Assembly (NCBI GenBank): GCA_003220005.1
Contig: QHRD01000003.1
Span: forward strand, 1-64,000
Origin: Verrucomicrobiota bacterium
Lineage (GTDB): Bacteria > Verrucomicrobiota > Verrucomicrobiia > Chthoniobacterales > UBA10450
DNA: 64,000 nt
Direction of reading: 5' to 3'
Shown in pieces: positions 25,961-34,767 of the stretch. Both the position numbers and the translations under genes were made by a program. The first letter of the stretch is position 1. Each line of letters starts with the position of its first letter. Under the pieces are notes generated by a model. It saw only the letters and a program-made list of their open reading frames with translations. It was not told the origin of the DNA and did not search any database.

Positions 25961-28228
25961 TCAACGAGAGGCGGCAGCAGCACTTGGTTCCGTGGCAGTG
26001 CGAAGGGGCGTGTTGATCCGATAGCGAGCGATATCGCCTTCAAGAATATTGGCCAACGCCGAGTTCTGCCAGGCGTTCGCTAATTGAAGTCCTCTTTCGG
26101 CGGTTACTCTCGCCTCGGTGAATCGACCGTTCTCGGCATAGGCAGCGCCCAAAGTTCGTAAGATTGCTGGGTTCTTGTCGCCGGATAATTGATTCGCCCG
26201 TTTTGCCAATGACAGCGCCTGGTTTCCGTTTCGAATCCAAGTTTCTGGAAAAGTTGCCAGCACCCAGGCAAGATTATTCAAAGAATCAACCGAATCTGGC
26301 TCGGCGGCGAGCGCATTTTGCCAATGTGCAATTCCCTCGCTCGGGCGACCTTTTTGGAAAAGAGCAAGACCAATGTTGTTTTCTGCCGCCGGATACGCGG
26401 GCTGGCTTTTTAGCGCGTGTTCGTAGGCCGCGATCGCGTCGTCAACGCGGCCTTTTTGCAGCAAGTCATTCCCCAACAGGTAGTATGCCTCTGGATAGTT
26501 GGGCTGCTCTTGTACAGCTTCTCGATAATGGGTGATGGCTTCGTCTATTTGGCCATTCTGATCGAGCGCGATTCCCAAGTTGTAATGCGCAGCGGGATAA
26601 CGAGCCTGGATCGATAATGTTTTCTCGTACGCGGCGATTGCGTCCTGCGAGTCTCCTTTTTTCCATAGCGCGTTTCCCAGGTTGAACTGCGCCTGCGCGT
26701 CATTGGGATATTCCTTAAGATACGCTTGTAAATGGGTGATCACCTCGTCCGTGCGTCCTTTTTTTCTCAAAGCAAGAATGAGGTTGGTCTGTATGTCGGG
26801 ATAACCGGGAGCTATGTTGAGCGCCTTCTCAAATTGCTCGATCGCTTCGTCCAGGTGGCCGTGGTTAGCCAGGTAATCCCCGAGCCCGTCATGGGCCATA
26901 AAATTCCCCGAGGTCACGGCAAGGGCATGGCCCCAGAGCGACTCGCCGTTGCGCCAGTAGGAAGCCTGGATGTGAGCGCACCAAGCCAAAAGAATAATGG
27001 CAAGGCCTCCCGACAGGGCCAGAATCCCTTGGTAGGGACGGCGCGTTGCGCTCTCCGGACTCACCAGCGGAGCGTCCTTACCATGATGCGCCTTGCCGTC
27101 ACGACGTTTTGCCAACATCAACAAGGCGTCTGAGACGCCCCAGACAATCAGAATGCAAAAGCCGATCTGGGGCAAATAAGTGTATCGATCGGCATGCGCT
27201 TGTGATCCCACCTGAATCAATCCAATTACCGGAAGGAGCATGACCAGGTACCAAAACCAACCTGTGATTAGGTACGGCGATTTGTGCCGCACCGCGATTG
27301 CACCTGCGCTCACCAAGCCGAGCAGCACAATAGCCACACCAATTTCCCAAACCCGCAGTTGATCTCCTGGATGGGGATAAAAAACTGCCAGGTCCATCGG
27401 CCAAATCATTTGCTTCACGTAAATCACGCATGAGACGAGCCCGTTACCGATTCGCGAGACCAGAGGCAGTTGTTCGCCGCGGGCCAGACTTGAATGTTGT
27501 GCCCAGAGAGTAGCCAGTCCGTCGGCAACGGAGAGCGCTAACAGTGGAACTTTTTCAAGGACCAGTTGCCTGATTGATGATCGGCCGGTGAAACGGTTGA
27601 GTGGCCAATAGTCGAGCAGTAACAGGACGAAAGGCATGGTCACCAGCATTGATTTGGACAAGAGGCCGAGCGCGAACACGATCGACATCGTTAAGTAGCG
27701 GCCAATCGAGGGAGATTTGGCATAGCGGGCGTAAGCGGCGAGCGTGAGCATGAAGAATACGGCGCTCAGAACATCTTTGCGCTCGGAAATCCAGGCGACA
27801 GATTCGACCCGCAGTGGGTGGATCGCGAAAACCGCCGCCACGAAGGCGCTCCGCCAAACCGCGCCTGTCATTTGTTGTAATACGAGAAACAACAAGACGA
27901 CTGCGATGGTGTGGAGGACAACATTTGTAAAGTGATGACCGCCGGCGCGGACTCCCCACAGCTGGCAGTCGAGCATATGCGACAGAGTCGTCAGTGGATG
28001 CCAATTGGCCGATTGCGTGCCGGTGAATGCATGGGCGACACCGCTAATGGTTAATCCATGGGCGACGTTTGGATTCGCATAAACATACTCGTTGTCATCG
28101 TAGTTAACGAAGTCGTAGCGGGTGGTCTGGCCAAACGCCAGCCAGGTAATGACGACTAGGAAAAAACAGACGCCCAAAACCTGGCGGCGTGCGGATGACT
28201 TAGCCTGTGGTGAACCTACGGAAGCCAT
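25961..28228 (-). CDS. TMTC-like membrane protein with long TPR array
   Basis: This is a close analogue of the preceding gene, with about 755 residues. A short cytosolic N-terminus leads to membrane helices with the luminal-type motif YDFVNYDDNEYVYANPNV and with HPLRVESVAWISERKDVLSA, hallmarks of the TMTC-like family. About ten TPR repeats follow from residue 430 (NIAPGYPDIQTNLILALRKKG and on). The longest frame begins at 28312, but the ATG at 28228 (MASVGSPQAKS) gives the expected short N-terminus. Glycosyl transfer to an exported protein is the most likely role, by family analogy only. No catalytic residue can be assigned with confidence. Confidence 0.82.
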   Translation of the reverse strand: MASVGSPQAKSSARRQVLGVCFFLVVITWLAFGQTTRYDFVNYDDNEYVYANPNVAHGLTISGVAHAFTGTQSANWHPLTTLSHMLDCQLWGVRAGGHHFTNVVLHTIAVVLLFLVLQQMTGAVWRSAFVAAVFAIHPLRVESVAWISERKDVLSAVFFMLTLAAYARYAKSPSIGRYLTMSIVFALGLLSKSMLVTMPFVLLLLDYWPLNRFTGRSSIRQLVLEKVPLLALSVADGLATLWAQHSSLARGEQLPLVSRIGNGLVSCVIYVKQMIWPMDLAVFYPHPGDQLRVWEIGVAIVLLGLVSAGAIAVRHKSPYLITGWFWYLVMLLPVIGLIQVGSQAHADRYTYLPQIGFCILIVWGVSDALLMLAKRRDGKAHHGKDAPLVSPESATRRPYQGILALSGGLAIILLAWCAHIQASYWRNGESLWGHALAVTSGNFMAHDGLGDYLANHGHLDEAIEQFEKALNIAPGYPDIQTNLILALRKKGRTDEVITHLQAYLKEYPNDAQAQFNLGNALWKKGDSQDAIAAYEKTLSIQARYPAAHYNLGIALDQNGQIDEAITHYREAVQEQPNYPEAYYLLGNDLLQKGRVDDAIAAYEHALKSQPAYPAAENNIGLALFQKGRPSEGIAHWQNALAAEPDSVDSLNNLAWVLATFPETWIRNGNQALSLAKRANQLSGDKNPAILRTLGAAYAENGRFTEARVTAERGLQLANAWQNSALANILEGDIARYRINTPLRTATEPSAAAASR

Positions 28229-28429
28229 AATTCGCAGTCCGATAACCGAGCCGAAGCGCTTGGGCAAGGATTTGCCTGTCGAGGACAAAATCGTTGGTAG
28301 GCCAGCAGCCACATCGCAGATTCTCGGCGTAACAGCCGTCGGCTACAACACATGCCCCGAAGAGCCTCCTGGGTGCCTACGTGCCGAGTCCCAAGGAGCC
28401 AAATAGGTTTGTAATCGATCGCGACGCAG

Positions 28430-29110
28430 TCATTTTTTCTCCGATGTCGAAGTTTTCGTTTTTATCGCTTCATCGATCAATCTGTGCAATTCCTCAGGGG
28501 TGGCCTCATTCGTTCCCATTTGATGTTTATCGATAAAGAGTGTCGGCGCGACTTTGACCCCCAGCGACTTGGCGCGATCTTGATCAGAATCGAGGCGCTC
28601 CCTGACTTTATCACTCTTCAAGTCATTTCTAAACTGATGCATATCCAGTCCCAGCGTTTCCGCATAGGAATCAAACAGCATTGACGGGTAGTCAGAGCTG
28701 CTCCAAACAGGCTGGTCCCGAAACAACATGTCGTGCATTTCCCAGAAGCGGCCTTGCAGGCCTGCTGCTTCGGCAGCCAGGGCGGCATCGTGCGAGTGCT
28801 GGTGCATCGCGAGCGGAAAATTGCGAAAGATTACCCGCACGCTCGGGTGATACTCTTTTGTCACCTGATCGAGAAACGTGGCGAGATTCTTACAGGACGG
28901 ACACTCGAAGTCTCCGAATTCTTCCAACGTAACCGGAGCGTTCGTGTTCCCGCGGATGTGAACGGATTTCACAACGCCTCTTGCAGAGATTCTTTTCTCC
29001 GAGGAGACATCGAGGCGAGGCGGCTGCATTGTTTGAGAGAGCAGCGCGCCGCCAACGAGCACGGCCGATGCGTTCGCACCAACAACGATGAAAGGCAAAC
29101 CCCGCTTCAT
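28430..29110 (-). CDS. DsbA-like thiol-disulfide oxidoreductase
   Basis: This 226-residue membrane-anchored protein acts in the periplasm. An N-terminal hydrophobic span (FIVVGANASAVLVGGALL) is followed by a thioredoxin_4/DsbA fold. The active site is CPSC (C70, C73) in EEFGDFECPSCKN. The inserted helical domain contains FPLAMHQHSHDAALAAEAA, and the cis-Pro loop is KVAPTLFIDK. Such proteins oxidise or isomerise cysteines of exported proteins. There is no DsbB/VKOR partner nearby. Its position between TPR membrane proteins hints that it serves their substrates, which is unproven. Confidence 0.9.
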   Translation of the reverse strand: MKRGLPFIVVGANASAVLVGGALLSQTMQPPRLDVSSEKRISARGVVKSVHIRGNTNAPVTLEEFGDFECPSCKNLATFLDQVTKEYHPSVRVIFRNFPLAMHQHSHDAALAAEAAGLQGRFWEMHDMLFRDQPVWSSSDYPSMLFDSYAETLGLDMHQFRNDLKSDKVRERLDSDQDRAKSLGVKVAPTLFIDKHQMGTNEATPEELHRLIDEAIKTKTSTSEKK

Positions 29111-29401
29111 AAAAATGACTCCCGCGATCGCGGGACAGAAGCTTCAGCGTACAGTCGAGTTCGTCAAACTTATTAAAATCGCAAACGGCCTGGGCATCCG
29201 ACAATCAGGTTGATTGAAAGCAGAATTGAGGCTGTTGGTCTACGCCCAATTTCGCGTGATGCTCCCTTGTAGTTTGTTAGCCGTCCGAAGTGACGAGGTA
29301 AGACTTTTACGAAACACATTGCGGCTTGCCGAAACTTCCCGCGAAACTCGCCCTTGTGTTACGAGTTAAATAGAATGAAATTTAGCTGGAGGTTTCGAAA
29401 T

Positions 29402-29704
29402 ATGAAAATGTCCAACATAATCAAAACGATGGTCGCGCTGTCGATTCTCTCGGGGGTGGCCACAATTGCACTCGCGGGTACGCAGAGAGTGGAGAAAGTA
29501 GTCCCCATAAAAGGCCAGCCAGGGTATGCATACGTGTGGCTCACGGGGTCCCGGATCCCGCAGAAGGTGAAGATTAGCCCGGTCGGGACGCTCACCCAAA
29601 GTCCGTTGTCCGAATACGATCGACGTCAGATCAACCAGACGCGCGGTGGAACGGTGCGGCAGGCCTTGGGGAACGAACCGTCGCTTAGCTTCATGGGCCG
29701 CTGA
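29402..29704 (+). CDS. Small exported protein resembling the start of a TonB plug
   Basis: This is a 100-residue protein. The ATG at 29402 has GGAGG nine bases upstream and is preferred over the earlier in-frame starts at 29354 and 29375. A signal peptide (IIKTMVALSILSGVATIALA) precedes a short mature part. That part contains VWLTGSRIPQKVKISPVG and TVRQALGNEPSLSFMGR. These segments mirror the opening of TonB-dependent receptor plugs (VTGSRIP..., SP, then TVxxALxxxPS) but no plug core or barrel follows. It could be a truncated receptor, a decoy or partner for plug-binding proteins, or a small family of its own. It lies divergent from the DsbA-like gene. Confidence 0.65.
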   Translation: MKMSNIIKTMVALSILSGVATIALAGTQRVEKVVPIKGQPGYAYVWLTGSRIPQKVKISPVGTLTQSPLSEYDRRQINQTRGGTVRQALGNEPSLSFMGR

Positions 29705-29806
29705 TTCCAAGCGCGGCGAATTGTCGGCCCGCCTGTGTGGCATGTGGGGGCGCCATTGAATTGCGCCTACACTTTGATTACGCTGTTCTGGCTAAGACAT
29801 GTTCCA

Positions 29807-31753
29807 TCAGTGTCGACCTGAGGCGTCGCCTGCTTGAATCCCCTCCGCGAAACGAAGATTTTCTGCTGCTTCTGCGTCATCTCGATTTAGACGCAGCGCT
29901 TCCTTGAACTGAGCGATCGCCTGTGAAGTTTGTCCCAGCCGGAAGTAAACGGCTCCGAGACCATTGTGGACTAGGGACTTCGGATCGAGTCGCGCTGTCT
30001 CCTCATAGTGCCGTTTCGCGCCTTCGTAGTCCCCTTTGACATAAAGCGCTCTGCCGAGGTGATAATGCGCTTCGGGGTGATTGGGGTTGTACTTTAGTGC
30101 CGCCTCAAACTCGGGGATGGCCTCGTCGAGGTTCTGTTGTCGGAAAAGGAACATCGCGTACTCGTAATGGTTCCGGCCAGATTTCGGCGCCAGGCGGAGA
30201 GCGATTGCATGTTCGGCGCGGGCTTGTTCCTTCAAGCCAAGCTGCTCCAGAACTCGCCCATATTCGGAGTGATATTCGCCGTTGCCCGGCTGGCTTCGCA
30301 AAGCTGTCTCCAGTTCGCTGCGGGCTTCATTGAAGTTGGATTGCCCAAACAGAAGCTGCCCCAGATGGTAATGGACCTCCTGCTCCTTGGGATTGAGACG
30401 CAGCGCCACGCCGTACTGTTCTGCTGCTTCGTCAAGTCGGTCCGCTTTATGCAAAGCAAAGCCATACTTCCAATGGGCGCGAGCGCTGTTAGGTAAATCT
30501 GCGGCGATCCACGCTGTTTGTTCTACCTCGGGTGTCCTGCTCAACGCTTGCCCGATCCAGAGCGCGCCGAGCGGGACCACAAAAACTCCAATCCATTTTA
30601 GTCCGTGAAGCGCCCAACTGGGCAGCAGTTCGCGTGACTGGACAGATATGTTTCCGCCCGCGAGACCAAGGTTTTCGCGCATTGAGCGGTCACGCACTTT
30701 CCAGATGAATCCATCGTAATAAAAATGAAGAAGACCCGATGCAGCCACCACACCAGTGAGCACGCGCTTCATGGTTTCGATCTCAAGATGGGAAGTAAAA
30801 AAGGCGAGTGACCCGTAGGCAAAAATCAGCCCGATGTAGAGACCGACGAGCGAACCGCTTCTTCGAAAAACAAAGCGCATAAAACCGCCGATGGAACTGT
30901 CCTTTTCCACGCGGCTGCGATTGTAAATCCAGACCAGCGAGAGGTACTGCACATCATGATAGACTTCGAACAGAGCGATTCCTGCTAAAATGTTCGTCAC
31001 GCCGTTATTGCAGTACCACCAGAAAGCAATGGTCGTGGCCAACAACGCCATCTTCACCGGATTGGGACGTTTCCCTTCCGCCCACATCCGGGAAAAATTG
31101 AAGAGGAACAAGACGCCGACGGCAATGGCGATGGCCAGGATGACTTGCTGCGAGTTGTGCAGAAGCCACGGCGGAATAAAAGGTCCGCCGCTGGCGTAAT
31201 ACATTTCCAGTGTGTCTGCCATGCGTTGCGGTGAAAGGAGCACTGCTGCGGCAAACCAGATGGCACAGGCCGCAAAGTCGAGTCGGCGCGTCAGAGCAGC
31301 GAAGGAGCCTGTCTTCGCATCGTAGATTCGACAGAAACCGTAGGTCTGCATCAACCCGTGCCAGACGCCCCAGAAGAAAACGATCAGAATGATCCCCTTG
31401 AGGTCCCACCAATAAAAAGCGACGCAAACCGAGAGCAGAAAAATTGGTGCGAAGATAAAGCGCCAGCGAAAACGTCTGAACAAAGCTCGATCGCCGTACG
31501 CGCGGATCATTCCCGGCAGATGGTGCCCCATTGCGCCAAAGGCAGCGACGAAGATGTAAATGTCTTGTGCGCTCCAGCGCGCCTGCGCTAACAGAAACAT
31601 TGGCAGCAGAAAAAGCGGCGTCCCGACGTAAAGAATCAGGTCGCGCCAACTACTGAGAATCCAAAGCGCTTTTTTCGGCGCCGCGACCTGCACGGCGGGA
31701 ACAGTCTGCGGACGTGAGAATGCGCTGAGGAGCTGCATTAGTTTGAACGCCAA
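29807..31753 (-). CDS. Multipass membrane protein with eight C-terminal TPRs
   Basis: This protein has 648 residues. Residues about 25-400 carry roughly ten membrane helices with conserved-looking polar motifs: FGAMGHHLPGMIRAYGD, WHGLMQTYGFCRIYDAK, FEVYHDVQYLSLVWIYNRSR and LLHFYYDGFIWKVRD. Regular His and Asp residues in helices suggest an enzymatic or metal-binding membrane core; it is not the TMTC motif set of its neighbours and I do not recognise the family with confidence. Residues about 415-640 are TPR units (AEQYGVALRLNPKEQEVHYHLG and so on). The shared plan of membrane core plus TPR tail links it to the two genes at 23892 and 25961. Confidence 0.75.
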   Translation of the reverse strand: MAFKLMQLLSAFSRPQTVPAVQVAAPKKALWILSSWRDLILYVGTPLFLLPMFLLAQARWSAQDIYIFVAAFGAMGHHLPGMIRAYGDRALFRRFRWRFIFAPIFLLSVCVAFYWWDLKGIILIVFFWGVWHGLMQTYGFCRIYDAKTGSFAALTRRLDFAACAIWFAAAVLLSPQRMADTLEMYYASGGPFIPPWLLHNSQQVILAIAIAVGVLFLFNFSRMWAEGKRPNPVKMALLATTIAFWWYCNNGVTNILAGIALFEVYHDVQYLSLVWIYNRSRVEKDSSIGGFMRFVFRRSGSLVGLYIGLIFAYGSLAFFTSHLEIETMKRVLTGVVAASGLLHFYYDGFIWKVRDRSMRENLGLAGGNISVQSRELLPSWALHGLKWIGVFVVPLGALWIGQALSRTPEVEQTAWIAADLPNSARAHWKYGFALHKADRLDEAAEQYGVALRLNPKEQEVHYHLGQLLFGQSNFNEARSELETALRSQPGNGEYHSEYGRVLEQLGLKEQARAEHAIALRLAPKSGRNHYEYAMFLFRQQNLDEAIPEFEAALKYNPNHPEAHYHLGRALYVKGDYEGAKRHYEETARLDPKSLVHNGLGAVYFRLGQTSQAIAQFKEALRLNRDDAEAAENLRFAEGIQAGDASGRH

Positions 31754-31799
31754 GTGTGTCTTAATTCGGCAAGAAAATCAATATTGAATACGCTGTGCT

Positions 31800-31849
31800 G
31801 TGGCATCGGCTTCCAGCCGATTGGATTGGCAGGGATGCCAATGCCACTA
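31800..31849. repeat. BIME-like element that overlaps the stop of the phosphatase-like gene
   Basis: Stem ATCGGCT/AGCCGAT with loop TCC and stem ATTGGCA/TGCCAAT with loop GGGA stand back to back, flanked by GTGGC and GCCAC. On the minus strand the head GTAG supplies the TAG stop of the phosphatase-like gene (31847-31849). Confidence 0.7.
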
Positions 31850-33139
31850 CAGCTCACTGCGGAGTACGTTAAAAACTACTGTGCTATCGACTACCCCTTG
31901 CAGAACGTCCGTCCCGGGGCCACTGCCGAATACAACGACGTCGTCCACGGTGGGCAGCGCCGATTTTGTGTACAGTGCGGCCGGCTCCAAATTTTCTGCC
32001 GGTTGTTCATTCTGTCCGCCAAAGGACGGAGCCGCCGTGGCGGACGTGTTATTCGGAACGTTCGCTGCTCCATAAGACCTTGTGCCGTGCGGCCCGGTCG
32101 CCCAGGTAATCCAGGGTTGGCCCGCAGAATTCAGCCCAAGCAACGCGATGCCGCTGTCCTGTCGAAATGGGAAACCATTCAAATTCATGCCACCAATTGC
32201 GACATCGCCGCAGACAATGATTGTCGATTTTTGTCCCGCGTAGCGTCGGGCAAGGGCGACGGCGCGATCTAATTCAAGCGTTTGCACGAGTGTCCTCTCT
32301 CCGTTGTTTTCCCGGGCCGCTTTCCGCATCAGACCAGCATCAACCACGAGCAGGTATCCGCCTGCGTTATATTGCAGCAGTTGGATCGCTCGCCGCACCA
32401 TGTCTGAAAGATTCGGTTGCTGACCGCGCTCTTCGAGCTGATTTGCGAACGCCAGCTCCGCATTGTTAAAAGAGCCAAAAAGCTTCGGCCGCCGCCACGC
32501 CGGGATCGCCTCTAGCTCGGCTCGGGTACGAACGATATCAAAACCGTTACCGCGGAGCTCGAGCAAAAGATCGCGTCTATCCTGTCTCTCGCCACCCTTT
32601 GCAGCGGGAAGGAATTGCGACGTGCCACCGCCCATCGCGATGTCGATCTTTCCTCCATCGACAAACTCGGCGGCGATCTTCTCGATATCGTTCGGATCGG
32701 CCGGATGGGCATAAAAAGCGGCGCTTGTAGGATCGGTCAATTTTGTGTCGGTCACGAGGCCAGTCGCGCGTCCATAGTAGCGAGCTAACTCAATAATGCT
32801 CGGTATGGGTTTCTTATCGCCATTAATCGCGATCGCGCCGTTGGGCACCCTCGTGCCTGTGGCAATTGCTGTGGCGGCAGCAGCCTCATCTGGAGCCGCG
32901 AAATCTTTCGAGTAATTCGTCACCAAAGCCATACGAGGCATCGAATCCAAGCTCAGGCGCGTGCCTGCGCCTCCCGCGTAAGCGCGCGTCGTGGCCAGTC
33001 GATCCGGCGCGAGCCCTTCGCCGATAAACAAGATAATTCCGAACGGCTTCCGAACGACCCAATGTCGAAAATAAAGAACGCCCAGCCCGGCAAAAACAAG
33101 GAGACAAAAAAGCGCCAGCAACTGGTTGCGCCATTTCAC
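31847..33139 (-). CDS. Alkaline-phosphatase-fold protein lacking the catalytic residues
   Basis: This 430-residue protein is anchored by an N-terminal span (LLALFCLLVFAGLGVLYF), so it faces the periplasm. The fold is that of alkaline phosphatase: GIILFIGEGLAP aligns with the usual FIGDGM. PDEAAAATAIATG aligns with TDSAAxATAxATG, so the phosphate-accepting Ser is Glu (E85). The metal site that usually reads VEGGRID...H is VVDAGLMRKAARENNG here. The TADHG motif has become VCGDVAIGG, and the last metal His before the VxVFxxGPG segment is missing. Hydrolysis is therefore unlikely, and a binding or scaffold role is more plausible. The reading frame is intact and full length, arguing against simple decay. 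It is divergent from gpmI. Confidence 0.82.
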   Translation of the reverse strand: MKWRNQLLALFCLLVFAGLGVLYFRHWVVRKPFGIILFIGEGLAPDRLATTRAYAGGAGTRLSLDSMPRMALVTNYSKDFAAPDEAAAATAIATGTRVPNGAIAINGDKKPIPSIIELARYYGRATGLVTDTKLTDPTSAAFYAHPADPNDIEKIAAEFVDGGKIDIAMGGGTSQFLPAAKGGERQDRRDLLLELRGNGFDIVRTRAELEAIPAWRRPKLFGSFNNAELAFANQLEERGQQPNLSDMVRRAIQLLQYNAGGYLLVVDAGLMRKAARENNGERTLVQTLELDRAVALARRYAGQKSTIIVCGDVAIGGMNLNGFPFRQDSGIALLGLNSAGQPWITWATGPHGTRSYGAANVPNNTSATAAPSFGGQNEQPAENLEPAALYTKSALPTVDDVVVFGSGPGTDVLQGVVDSTVVFNVLRSEL

Positions 33140-33234
33140 GAAGCCGATCTAGGCGCGCGTGCTTAGGGTTGTCAATCCGCATCCACGTGAAACCGCTTGT
33201 CGATCTTCTCATTCATCGGCAAAGTGCGCGATAT

Positions 33235-34767
33235 ATGGCTGGTCCGGTGATGCTCATCATTCGCGACGGCTGGGGCATCAATCCGGGCGGCCGGGACAAG
33301 AGCAACGAGAATGGAGACGCCACGCTCCTCGCGTCCACTCCCTTTCACGACAAGCTCTATCGGGATTATCCACGCTCCAGATTAAGCGCCAGCGGCGTTG
33401 ACGTCGGGCTGCCCAAGGGACAAATGGGCAACTCGGAAGTTGGCCACCTAAACTTGGGAGCGGGTAGAATCGTCGACCAAGACTTGACGCGAATTAACAA
33501 AGCGATCGAGGAGGGTGAACTAACGCGTAACCAGGTATTACACGAAACCTTTGCAGCTGAGCGGAGTCATCGACTTCATTTGTTAGGGCTGGTTTCCGAC
33601 GGCGGTGTGCACAGCCATTATTCGCACATGATCGCGCTGGCGAACGCAGCGCGTGACGCAGGCGTTGGAGAAATCTTTATCCATGCTTTCACGGACGGGC
33701 GAGACACTTCTCCCACCGGCGGGGCCGGTTTTTTGAAAACGTGCGAAAAGGAACTTGAGAAGAGTGGCGCCAAGATCGTTACGGTGGTTGGCCGCTATTT
33801 CGCGATGGATCGCGACCGGCGGTGGGATCGCACGAAAAAAGCGTGGGACGCAATCGTTCTTGGACGCGGTGAAATCTGCAATTCATTGCCCTCGGCCGCA
33901 GTAGATCGACGATACTCACTTGGCAAGACAGATGAGTTCATGCCGCCGCTGATTTTCTCCCATGCCAACGAGCAGCGCGTGTGCGATGGCGACGCAGTTT
34001 TGTTTTTCAACTTCCGCGCCGATCGCGCGAGGCAATTGTCGCAAGCGTTTTTGCTGAAAGATTTCGACGGCTTCGATCGCGAAGTTTGGCCGCAGGTTCA
34101 TTTCGTTTCGCTCACGCAATACGACGTACGCTATTCATCGCCCTTCATTTTCGCGCCGGAAGAGCTGAAAAACATTTTGGGCGAAGTCGTGAGCGCAGCC
34201 GGCAAAAAGCAATTGCGCATCGCCGAGACGGAGAAATATGCGCATGTCACTTATTTTTTTAATGGCGGAATTGAGAAACCATTTCCCGGAGAAGACCGGA
34301 AACTGATTCCCTCGCCAAAGGTCGCTACCTACGACCTCAAACCGGAGATGAGCGCCTTCGAAGTGACCGATGAACTGCTCGCGCGGATGGCGAACTACGA
34401 TTTGATCATCCTGAATTTCGCCAATCCCGACATGGTGGGCCACACCGGCGTCGTCGAAGCCGGTATCAAAGCGGTAGAGACGGTGGATGCATGCTGCGCG
34501 CGAATCATTTCAAAACTTCTCGAACTGGACGGCAAGGCGTTGGTCACCGCGGATCACGGAAATTGCGAGCAGATGCTCAACCCTGACGGTTCGCCGAACA
34601 CCGCGCACACGAAGTATCTCGTCCACTTCATTTATGTCGCAGAAGATGCGGCAAAATTCCGCTGCGAAGATGCAATCCTGGCCGATGTCGCGCCGACTCT
34701 TCTCTTTCTGCTCGGGCTCCCGCAGCCGAAAGAAATGACCGGTCGCAATTTGCTTGTGCCAGCTTAG
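33235..34767 (+). CDS. gpmI: 2,3-bisphosphoglycerate-independent phosphoglycerate mutase
   Basis: This cytosolic glycolytic enzyme of 510 residues interconverts 3- and 2-phosphoglycerate using two Mn ions. The start ATG 33235 gives MAGPVMLIIRDGWG with the first metal Asp (D11). The catalytic Ser is S67 in GQMGNSEVGHLNLGAG. FTDGRDTSP, GRYFAMDRDRRWDR, FFNFRADRARQLSQ, NFANPDMVGHTG and TADHGNCEQM are all present in order. Arg in IIRDGWG replaces the more usual Leu but lies outside the metal site. A longer frame begins with TTG at 33169 and is less likely. The 3' end overlaps the convergent nuclease remnant. Confidence 0.95.
   Translation: MAGPVMLIIRDGWGINPGGRDKSNENGDATLLASTPFHDKLYRDYPRSRLSASGVDVGLPKGQMGNSEVGHLNLGAGRIVDQDLTRINKAIEEGELTRNQVLHETFAAERSHRLHLLGLVSDGGVHSHYSHMIALANAARDAGVGEIFIHAFTDGRDTSPTGGAGFLKTCEKELEKSGAKIVTVVGRYFAMDRDRRWDRTKKAWDAIVLGRGEICNSLPSAAVDRRYSLGKTDEFMPPLIFSHANEQRVCDGDAVLFFNFRADRARQLSQAFLLKDFDGFDREVWPQVHFVSLTQYDVRYSSPFIFAPEELKNILGEVVSAAGKKQLRIAETEKYAHVTYFFNGGIEKPFPGEDRKLIPSPKVATYDLKPEMSAFEVTDELLARMANYDLIILNFANPDMVGHTGVVEAGIKAVETVDACCARIISKLLELDGKALVTADHGNCEQMLNPDGSPNTAHTKYLVHFIYVAEDAAKFRCEDAILADVAPTLLFLLGLPQPKEMTGRNLLVPA

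Noticed and set aside
33169-33234. TTG-initiated N-terminal extension of GpmI
   Set aside because: The extension has no family counterpart and the ATG at 33235 places the metal Asp at the usual position.
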